A stretch of 25,858 bases of DNA, from positions 1-25,858 of the forward strand of contig JAEZFD010000074.1 of NCBI GenBank assembly GCA_023417655.1, given 5' to 3'. The position numbers and the translations under genes were made by a program. The notes under the pieces were generated by a model. That model saw only the letters and a program-made list of their open reading frames with translations, had not been told where the DNA came from and did not search any database. Origin of the DNA: Planctomycetota bacterium. GTDB lineage: Bacteria; Planctomycetota; Planctomycetia; Planctomycetales; Planctomycetaceae. This document shows positions 18,315 to 24,639 of the stretch, piece by piece (position 1 is the stretch's first letter; each line of letters begins with the position of its first letter).

Positions 18315-18838
18315 CGACTCTGCTTTCGGTCCATGTTCGCTGCTACACCGGATTGCCGATCAGGGTGTGTGCCCTGAGAGTCGACAATATTTCGATGAGC
18401 AATCGCGTCCGTGCGAATGTGAAAAACTGAAGGGGGGAACGGCAGTGTAGTGGGTGTCTGGAAGTCTGCGCGGGCAGGCTCAGGCGGCTCTTGCGAGCTC
18501 CTTTTGATGACCTTGACGTGGTTATTTGAAGACTTGATTTGATCGATTGAAGGCAGGTCGCCCTCAACGGAGGGGAGGAATACCGGATGCCAGAATTTAC
18601 AACAATACGAATTTCTCAAGGAATCGAGACTTCGAATCGTTCAAGGCAAAAGATTCAAACCCGCAGGCTCCCTTGGGGCCAATCCCGGGGGAAATGACTC
18701 TTCCCCGGGAAGTGTTCACGGGAACGCGAGAAAGCGACTCGCGGCAGCAGTAGAGTCACAGAAAGCCGTTCGCCCCGGGGGGGAGCACCGGGGCGTACGA
18801 ACAGCTGGCAGGAGTTTTCAGGCAGGAGCAAGGAGAGC
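18315..18838. other. Intergenic region between the sigma-factor gene and bamA with two strong hairpins
   Basis: No gene is seen. A 10-bp stem with one bulged G (18683-18693 with 18701-18710) and a perfect 8-bp stem (18771-18778 with 18788-18795) lie in the right half. Neither is followed by a T tract on the minus strand. They may end or attenuate the sigma-factor transcript. Confidence 0.5.
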
Positions 18839-19675
18839 TTACTCTCCGAGAAGACCTTTATTCAGTTTCTTCAGGGCTTCCGACTCGATCTGTCGAACCC
18901 GTTCGCGGGTGAGGCCCAAAGCTTCCCCGATTTCTTTCAGCGTCTGGGGCTGACCATCATCCAGACCGAAGCGCATTTTCAGAATGGTTGCTTCCCGTTC
19001 GTCCATGTCCTTGAGCATTCGTTCGACATGGACGAGGTTATCTGTATTGATCAGGTCGTCTTCCGGCCCGAGCAGACGCTCATCGGGAATCAGGTCTCCC
19101 AGCGAGACGTTGTTATCGCTGTCATCCACTTGCGGAGTGGTGTTGTACAGCTGAATCGCCTTCTTGACGATTTTCAGCTTCTTGGACGGGAGTTCGAGTT
19201 CCCGGGCGATTTCATCCGCCGTAGGAGTGCGGCCCAGCTCATCGGACAGCTTGGCATTCGCCCGACGCCACTTGGACAACAGTTCGACCATATAGGCCGG
19301 AACCCGAATGGTCTTGGCCGAGTTAATCAGCGCCCGTTTGATCGACTGCTTGATCCAATAGCTCGCATAAGTGCTGAAACGCGTGTTCATGTCGGGGTCG
19401 AAACCCTCGACAGCGCGCAGCAGCCCCAGATTGCCCTCCTCGATCAGGTCCTGCAACGGCAGGCCCTTCCCGGAGTATCCCCGAGCGATGTTGACGACGA
19501 GGCGCAAGTTGGCGCGCACCATGCGATCACGGGCGGCCAGATCCCCTTCGGAGATCCGGTTAGAGAGTTCCCGTTCGTCCTCAGCGGTCAACAGCGGCGT
19601 TTCGTTGATTTCCCGAAGATAGGTCTCGAGCGGATTCTGAACATTGGTTGCTCGGCGGCGGATGATTTTTTGCAT
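18839..19675 (-). CDS. RNA polymerase sigma factor, RpoD/SigA-like (group 1/2 sigma-70)
   Basis: The 278-residue protein directs RNA polymerase to -35/-10 promoters. It has region 1.2 (NPLETYLREINETPLL), region 2 (RMVRANLRLVVNIARGY through NTRFSTYASYWIKQSIKRAL, the -10-recognition part), region 3 (TADEIARELELPSKKLK) and region 4 with a complete helix-turn-helix (TLKEIGEALGLTRERVRQIESEALKKL). Region 1.1 and the non-conserved region are missing, which is why it is shorter than E. coli RpoD (613 residues). It may be the housekeeping factor or an alternative one; the sequence does not decide. The ribosome-binding site is weak. It is transcribed toward bamA, 520 bp away. Confidence 0.93.
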   Translation of the reverse strand: MQKIIRRRATNVQNPLETYLREINETPLLTAEDERELSNRISEGDLAARDRMVRANLRLVVNIARGYSGKGLPLQDLIEEGNLGLLRAVEGFDPDMNTRFSTYASYWIKQSIKRALINSAKTIRVPAYMVELLSKWRRANAKLSDELGRTPTADEIARELELPSKKLKIVKKAIQLYNTTPQVDDSDNNVSLGDLIPDERLLGPEDDLINTDNLVHVERMLKDMDEREATILKMRFGLDDGQPQTLKEIGEALGLTRERVRQIESEALKKLNKGLLGE

Positions 19676-20566
19676 GGATTCTTGAAGTCAGTATCAGCAG
19701 CGTTTGGCCCAAAGCGAAGAATGGATTCTTTCCTCTTCGCAGGCGGGACAACCCAGTCCGTCGCATCCCTGTGAACCTGTCTTCAGTGATATCGGATCGG
19801 CAGGAAGTGCCGCTCCAGTTCCTTCCCTGTCAAACGAAGAGGATGGGTAAAGAATCGAGCTTTACGCCGATTACACCGTCTAGTTTAGACAGGAGGGTTC
19901 TCCTGTGTATGAAAAAGCGACGAAATCTTTTAATGTAACCGCATGGGTCGACGAGAGTTGTGTTGTTTTTTTGCAACACCTCCCTCCCATCCAGACCAAT
20001 TGATAGAATCAGTTTCGAAAAAGTTTGAAAAATCGCTTCCCGAAGCCGAACCTTTTTGGTCAAAGTGGAGTCGATATCCGTAGAAGACATTGTCGGACCA
20101 GTCCTCGGTCTTGCTCGCGAAAGGTGAGTTCAAAACTTGAGGACGCGACACTGTTCGATTTCACGACCTGGTTCCAAATGTGTGGAACCGCTTGTTTCGT
20201 TGTGTTTCCAAGGACTGGGAGATTCTCCCAGAAGGTGCACCGATGCGTCAGCACATCATCATCAGCAGCAACGTCCATGGCATTCAGGCGAGCCACAGCT
20301 CAGCCGTCGCCATCGTTGCTGCCCATGATGTTGCCGCGCTCGGAATGCGCTCATGGAAACCGCTATGCAAATGTGATGTTCCCGTTTCACGTCGTCGCGT
20401 CGTCCGCCCTGAGGTAGGCCGCGGTCCTGTCGTAACGCCACCCATGTGCGGCAACACGATGACGGAAACGAAGCGAACAGTCGCATCCCGTTATGCGGCC
20501 TCCTCCGCAAATTCAGCGTGGCCGGCCATGGCATTTGAGCCACCGGCTGCCGCGTGGGCCCGCCTC

Positions 20567-20642
20567 GTGATCCACGGGGCAATCTCCATCTGACCGGAAG
20601 GTCAGTTCACCGGGTTTCGACCTGGAATTTGGAGAGGTTCAC
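20567..20642 (+). ncRNA. Candidate structured RNA element, three-way junction with GGAA and UUCG loops
   Basis: The 3' strand 20631-20642 pairs continuously with 20583-20587 and 20567-20573 (one T-T mismatch), leaving a 9-base bulge on the 5' side. Inside lie a 6-bp hairpin with GNRA loop GGAA (20590-20605) and a 6-bp hairpin with loop UUCG (20610-20625). The second contains a G-U pair that would be an A-C mismatch on the minus strand, so the plus strand is favoured. It is not a family I recognise; it could be part of a longer RNA or of the ECF sigma leader. Confidence 0.35.
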
Positions 20643-20891
20643 ACGCCTGCCCTGCCGGGGCTGAGTGCTGATCGCACTTTGTTCGCCGACGCGAAAATGC
20701 TGACGCCAACAGTCCTGCGATCCGACATCAGCCGATTCCGCATCCCCCTTTTAAATAATGGATTGCGGCGATTCATCCAGCAGCGGCCGAGTGTGAATTT
20801 GCGTTTGCGGCGTAAGTCCCAGAACCGAACAGCCGACTTCGTGCTGTTCCGCGTTTGACGGTGATGCAGACAACGTGTGCTGACAGGCATT

Positions 20892-20937
20892 CCGGAGCGA
20901 ACTGAGATCGCTCCGGCCCTCATCAGAGGAATTCCTC
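20892..20937. promoter_or_regulatory. Inverted repeat and palindrome upstream of the ECF sigma gene
   Basis: A perfect 9-bp inverted repeat with 7-base spacer (20892-20900 with 20908-20916) is followed by the perfect 12-base palindrome GAGGAATTCCTC (20926-20937). They lie 71-116 bases before the ECF sigma start. They may be operator sites or a leader hairpin. Confidence 0.4.
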
Positions 20938-21007
20938 CGCCAATCGAATGCGGAAACCTGCAGCCACATTTTCCACACATTCTTTCCCCACGAAGGGGAG
21001 GTTGGTC

Positions 21008-21559
21008 ATGATCGATACAGATGATTTATTAATCCTGGTGGAACAGGCGCAACGTGGTAACCGGGATGCGTTTGGGAAACTGGTTTCGGAATATGAGTCT
21101 GCTGTGTTCGCGATCGTGTTGCGACGATTGCGAAATCGGGCAGAAGCACTGGAAGTCACTCAGGACGTCTTTCTGCGAGCCATGCGAAAGCTCCCACAAC
21201 TGCGGGAGATCGAACGGTTTGCCGGCTGGCTGAAGCGGATTGCCGTACGGATGGCCATCAATCGGGCAGTCCGGCGTCCCCGAGAGACCTACTGTGCTCC
21301 AGAAACGCTGAGCTTCGTTCAGAAGGAGTCGACTCCACACGAAGGGGTGATCCGGTTCGAACAGGCCCAGCAGGTGCGAGTCGGCCTCAAGCGGTTACGT
21401 CCGCTGGATCGCGACACCCTGCTTGCCTTCTACTTCGAAGGTCAGTCTTTGAAGGAGATGAGCGATCGGTTCAGCAGCCCGGTCGGAACAATCAAGCGGC
21501 GACTGCACACTGCTCGTCATCGACTGAAGGAGGCACTGGGAGAAGCTCAGCCCGCCTGA
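21008..21559 (+). CDS. ECF-type RNA polymerase sigma factor
   Basis: ECF sigma factors have only regions 2 and 4 and switch on small regulons, usually in response to envelope signals. This 183-residue protein has region 2 at about 22-91 (FGKLVSEYESAVFAIVLRRL, EALEVTQDVFLRAMRKL, FAGWLKRIAVRMAINRA). Region 4 lies at about 125-178 (LRPLDRDTLLAFYFEGQSLKEM, then a helix-turn-helix with GTIKRRLHTARHRLKEAL). The ATG at 21008 is preferred over the upstream frame start at 20948 because GGGGAGG lies seven bases before it and MIDTDDLLILVEQAQRG is a typical ECF opening. No anti-sigma factor or zinc-finger partner is adjacent, so control may be transcriptional; palindromes lie upstream. A strong terminator follows. 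Confidence 0.92.
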   Translation: MIDTDDLLILVEQAQRGNRDAFGKLVSEYESAVFAIVLRRLRNRAEALEVTQDVFLRAMRKLPQLREIERFAGWLKRIAVRMAINRAVRRPRETYCAPETLSFVQKESTPHEGVIRFEQAQQVRVGLKRLRPLDRDTLLAFYFEGQSLKEMSDRFSSPVGTIKRRLHTARHRLKEALGEAQPA

Positions 21560-21602
21560 TTCAATTTCAGGTGGAACATTATTTCTGTCCCTGAACCTGC
21601 AT

Positions 21603-21640
21603 GGTCCGTACGTTTTTGGCGTGCGGACCTTTTTCGTTTT
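21603..21640 (+). terminator. Rho-independent terminator after the ECF sigma gene
   Basis: A 10-bp stem with one G-U pair (21603-21612 with 21620-21629), a 7-base loop and a following TTTTTCGTTTT. It lies 44 bases after the stop codon. Confidence 0.92.
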
Positions 21641-21787
21641 CCCCGGTGCCATTCTCCTGAGAGACCGGATCCGGTTTCTTCCCTTCCCGCCGCACGCTAG
21701 GATGACAGAGTCCTCGACGGGAGTGATCTGGTCGGGGGCGTCCATCCCGGTGCGACTGTGCATCTGCCTTTGCAGTAAGGAACTCCG

Positions 21788-22807
21788 TTGGCCGCCGAAC
21801 GCAAAGATTTCGATGATTTCCTCGAGAAGTTCAAACGCCATCACGACCTGATGATGGATGAACTGCACAAAGTCATTGTCGGGCAGGACGCTGTCATTGA
21901 ACAGATTCTGGCAGCGATATTCACAGGCGGCCACTGCCTGCTGGTCGGGGTTCCCGGTCTGGCCAAGACGTTGCTAGTCAGCACAATCGCCCGAATTCTG
22001 GACGTCGAGTTTAAGCGCATTCAGTTCACGCCTGACCTGATGCCGTCGGATATCACCGGGACGAGCGTACTGGAGGAAAACGAAAACGGTCGCCGCGAGT
22101 TCCGGTTCGTTCAAGGCCCCGTTTTCACGAACGTGCTGCTGGCAGACGAAATCAACCGAACACCGCCGAAGACGCAGGCCGCGCTATTGCAGGCAATGCA
22201 GGAACGGGAAGTCACCGCCGGGCAGACGACCTATAACCTGCCGGACCCGTTCTTCGTCATCGCGACTCAGAATCCGATTGAGCAGGAAGGGACTTATCCC
22301 CTGCCGGAAGCGCAGCTCGACCGATTCATGTTCAACATCGTGGTCGACTACCCGAATCTGGAAGAGGAAGAACGAATCCTCGCAGCAACGACTCGCGGGG
22401 AGAAAGCGGAAGTCCGCAAAGTGCTGAGCGCGAAAGCAATCCAGTTCCTACAGAAGCAGATCAACCAGATTGAGATCGCGCCCTTCATCATCTCCTATGT
22501 CGCACGACTGGTCAGAGCAACCCGACCGAAAGACACAGGGTCTCCCAAGTTTATTCGTGAGTTAGTCGACTGGGGAGCGGGTCCGCGTGCCGGGCAGTAC
22601 CTGATTCACGGAGCCCGGGCGATGGCAGCAATGGACGGACGTCCGACGATCTCATTTGAAGATGTACGCCGGGTCGCCGTCCCCGTTCTCCGACACCGGA
22701 TCTCGCCGAACTTCCAGGCTCAGGCGGAAGGCTTCGACAGTGATGGCATCATTCAGAGGCTCCTGAAGGAAGTCCCTGAACCTGCCATCCCCAAGTATCA
22801 GTCATAA
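21788..22807 (+). CDS. MoxR-family AAA+ ATPase
   Basis: MoxR ATPases are chaperone-like AAA+ proteins that help assemble or activate partner complexes, often with VWA-domain proteins. The 339-residue protein has Walker A GVPGLAKT (54-61), Walker B LLADEI (117-122), sensor 1 ATQNP (159-163), and the MoxR-typical DLMPSDITG and GTYPLPEAQLDRF. It is full length. It starts with TTG: AAGGA lies six bases upstream, and an in-frame TAA sits just before it, so no upstream start is possible. The usual downstream partners (DUF58, VWA, transglutaminase genes) are absent; the next gene is convergent with 3 bp between stops. It is cytosolic, and its partner is unknown. Confidence 0.95.
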   Translation: MAAERKDFDDFLEKFKRHHDLMMDELHKVIVGQDAVIEQILAAIFTGGHCLLVGVPGLAKTLLVSTIARILDVEFKRIQFTPDLMPSDITGTSVLEENENGRREFRFVQGPVFTNVLLADEINRTPPKTQAALLQAMQEREVTAGQTTYNLPDPFFVIATQNPIEQEGTYPLPEAQLDRFMFNIVVDYPNLEEEERILAATTRGEKAEVRKVLSAKAIQFLQKQINQIEIAPFIISYVARLVRATRPKDTGSPKFIRELVDWGAGPRAGQYLIHGARAMAAMDGRPTISFEDVRRVAVPVLRHRISPNFQAQAEGFDSDGIIQRLLKEVPEPAIPKYQS

Positions 22808-22810
22808 GAA

Positions 22811-24130
22811 TCAATCGTGGCGCCCATCGTCGCGGCTGGGGAATTCATCTCTGAAGTTCCCCTGCCCAAAGCCGCGTTGTGGCCGGTCCCGATTCTCTGG
22901 GCGTTCCGGGCGGCCATGACTCTCAGATCGCTCGGACTGCTCTGACCGCTGCGGTCTCGATTCCGTATCCCCTTCTCCGTCTTCGGCGAAGAGGTGTCCG
23001 GGCGGCTTCGGCCCGAGATACTGATAGTAGGTACACGGAATTCGGGCGTTGAAGATCTTGCGACGGCGGTCTGCACGGCGACCGAATTCTCGTTCGAATC
23101 GCTCATAGGAAGTCAGGATGTAGTGAGACCAGTCTTCCAGTGGACAGAGCAATTCGCCCATGTCGCGATAGAGTTGTCGAACTTCCTCTTCTTCCCCCAT
23201 GCGTTCGCCGTACGGCGGATTGCAGATCGTGATGCCGTAATCCCGATTCGTGGGGAACTCGACGAATTCCTTCTTTTCGAAGTGGATGTCAGTCTCGACC
23301 CCCGCCGTGCGGGCATGCATGCGAGCATTCTTCACCGCATCGCGACTGATGTCAGTACCGATAATGGCCACCGAGAACGGACGACGGTCTTCCAGATCAC
23401 GGGCTTCCTGCCGGGCTTCGGTCCAGAGCGATCGAGGAATCTGCGGCCACTCCTCAGCGGCGAAGTTGCGGATTCGGCCCGGTGCGATGTTCCGGCCGAT
23501 CATCGCTGCTTCGATGGGAATGGTTCCGGAGCCGCAAAATGGATCGACGAGCAGACGGTCTCGGGACCAGTAGCTCAATTTTACCAATGCGGCGGCCACG
23601 GTCTCACGAAGCGGCGCCGAACCGGCGAACTTGCGGTAACCGCGTTTATGCAGTCCGTCGCCTGTCGTGTCGATGGTCAGCTGTGCGCGATCACCGAGGA
23701 TATTGCATTCGATTGTGTATTCGATCCCCGTCTCGGCGAACCAATGCCGTGAATGAATCTTCCGCATCCGCTCGACGATAGCGCGTTTCACCATCTTCTG
23801 GGTATTCGGAACACTGCGGATCAGCGAACGCACGCAGCGTGCCTCCACTGGAAACTTGGCATCAACCGGCAACCAGCGTTCCCATTCGAGTTCCTTCACA
23901 GTATCGAACAGATCATCAAAGTTTTTGGCAGGAAACTCACCAACGACGATTTGAACTCGCTCTGCACATCGCAGCCAGAGATTCGTGCGGGCGACTGCAG
24001 AGAGGGGAGCACGGAATCGCACCCGGCCATCCTCAACAGCAACATTCTCGTAGCCCAGCGCATGAAGTTCCCGGACAACAATTGCTTCCAGTCCGAATGC
24101 GGCAACGGCAACGAGTTCAACTTCCTCCAT
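22811..24130 (-). CDS. RlmL/YpsC-like 23S rRNA guanine-N2 methyltransferase with THUMP domain
   Basis: The 439-residue protein resembles the first half of E. coli RlmL, which makes m2G2445 in 23S rRNA, and B. subtilis YpsC. An N-terminal ferredoxin-like region begins with LVAVAAFGLEAIVVREL, and a THUMP domain covers about residues 60-165. The Rossmann methyltransferase domain has VDPFCGSGTIPIEAAMIGRN (SAM motif), a TDIS acidic turn and the NPPYGER motif typical of base N-methyltransferases. The last 50 or so residues are disordered and rich in Arg, Glu, Ser, Pro and Gly, perhaps aiding RNA binding. The ATG at 24130 is preferred to the longer frame (to 24283) because it matches the family start and has GAGGG just upstream. 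It follows the ASCH gene by 17 bp, likely one operon. The RlmK half is absent. Confidence 0.9.
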   Translation of the reverse strand: MEEVELVAVAAFGLEAIVVRELHALGYENVAVEDGRVRFRAPLSAVARTNLWLRCAERVQIVVGEFPAKNFDDLFDTVKELEWERWLPVDAKFPVEARCVRSLIRSVPNTQKMVKRAIVERMRKIHSRHWFAETGIEYTIECNILGDRAQLTIDTTGDGLHKRGYRKFAGSAPLRETVAAALVKLSYWSRDRLLVDPFCGSGTIPIEAAMIGRNIAPGRIRNFAAEEWPQIPRSLWTEARQEARDLEDRRPFSVAIIGTDISRDAVKNARMHARTAGVETDIHFEKKEFVEFPTNRDYGITICNPPYGERMGEEEEVRQLYRDMGELLCPLEDWSHYILTSYERFEREFGRRADRRRKIFNARIPCTYYQYLGPKPPGHLFAEDGEGDTESRPQRSEQSERSESHGRPERPENRDRPQRGFGQGNFRDEFPSRDDGRHD

Positions 24131-24147
24131 ACATCCCTCTTCGAATC

Positions 24148-24567
24148 TCAGGACCCACGTCTCTGGAACGGGTAAAACCACGGACCAAACGGAGCACAGG
24201 TCACTGACCATAATTGCGGGGAACGCTTCGCGTTTCCCAGGATCCAACTGAAGTTCCCTGCGATCACGTCTGCGGGAACACATGCCATTCCGGAATCATT
24301 CGGAACGGCCGGACGGCAATCAAGAATGTTGACCGTCCCGACAATCACCCCACGTGGAAGTGACGTCCTCTCGAGATTGTAAGACGACACCGCCTCCCGC
24401 GCGGAGGGGAGGCGAGAAAATTGCCGACTTGTATACAAATAAACCGGACCGCGAATTCGGGTGGGCATCGCCCGAATCTCCAGAGTCTTGATTCCCTGAA
24501 GAATCAACTCGGCCCAAGGCTGTTGAATGCTGAGAGCAATCTGAGAGAGATCAGGTTCCTCAAGCAT
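24148..24567 (-). CDS. ASCH-domain protein
   Basis: ASCH domains are RNA-binding or RNA-processing modules related to the PUA fold; some members hydrolyse N4-acetylcytidine or act as nucleases. The 139-residue product opens with ALSIQQPWAELILQGIKTLEIR-type sequence containing the ASCH signature G-x-K-x-x-E-x-R (GIKTLEIR, about residues 25-32). RGPVYLYTS and GVIVGTVNILDC follow in the expected barrel strands. The ATG at 24567 is chosen; a TTG four codons upstream is the alternative. The T tract of the secF terminator ends only 11 bases before this start. It lies 17 bp before the methyltransferase gene and may work with it on RNA, but this is inference. Confidence 0.88.
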   Translation of the reverse strand: MLEEPDLSQIALSIQQPWAELILQGIKTLEIRAMPTRIRGPVYLYTSRQFSRLPSAREAVSSYNLERTSLPRGVIVGTVNILDCRPAVPNDSGMACVPADVIAGNFSWILGNAKRSPQLWSVTCAPFGPWFYPFQRRGS

Positions 24568-24577
24568 TGTCCCACTC

Positions 24578-24622
24578 AAAAAAACAGGGCCGCCGACAGA
24601 ACTTCCTGCCAGGCGGCCTGTT
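24578..24622 (-). terminator. Rho-independent terminator between secF and the ASCH gene
   Basis: On the minus strand a 9-bp stem with one bulged base (24612-24620 with 24585-24594) is followed by seven T residues (24584-24578). It lies about 18 bases after the secF stop and just before the ASCH start, so the ASCH gene depends on readthrough or a promoter within secF. Confidence 0.85.
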
Positions 24623-24639
24623 GATTCGAACTCAGTTCA

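Larger units (their letters stand above)
19676..21007. other. 1.3-kb stretch without a convincing gene, rich in hairpins
   Basis: Frames in this stretch lack family resemblance. The best, 20243-20593 on plus (116 codons, AAGG before the ATG), cannot be excluded. Perfect inverted repeats are frequent. They are 19878-19890, 19889-19906, 20170-20189 (7 bp), 20215-20231 (7 bp), 20266-20273 with 20314-20321 (8 bp), 20590-20605 (6 bp, GGAA loop), 20827-20849 (7 bp), 20892-20916 (9 bp) and the 12-base palindrome 20926-20937. The conserved cores of RNase P RNA, tmRNA and SRP RNA were looked for by eye and not seen. It should also contain the promoters of both sigma-factor genes. Confidence 0.5.

Noticed and set aside
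18600..18660. T-loop-like TTCGAATC and TTCAAAC suggesting a tRNA
   Set aside because: No acceptor stem, anticodon arm or D arm can be drawn around them.
19960..19979. GTGTTG stem with a T-rich loop suggesting a terminator
   Set aside because: The T run lies in the loop and not after the stem, and no gene ends nearby.
20243..20593. 116-codon plus-strand frame with AAGG before its ATG
   Set aside because: Its composition is not clearly protein-like, it matches no family I know, and the same bases form many perfect stems. It is kept only as an alternative reading of the hairpin-rich region.
20588..20607. GGAA-loop hairpin suggesting SRP RNA
   Set aside because: The asymmetric internal loops of SRP helix 8 are missing.
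20600..20640. GGTTTCGACC suggesting the 5' end of tmRNA
   Set aside because: No tag reading frame or 3' TTC-arm with matching acceptor strand follows; the bases fit a UUCG hairpin better.
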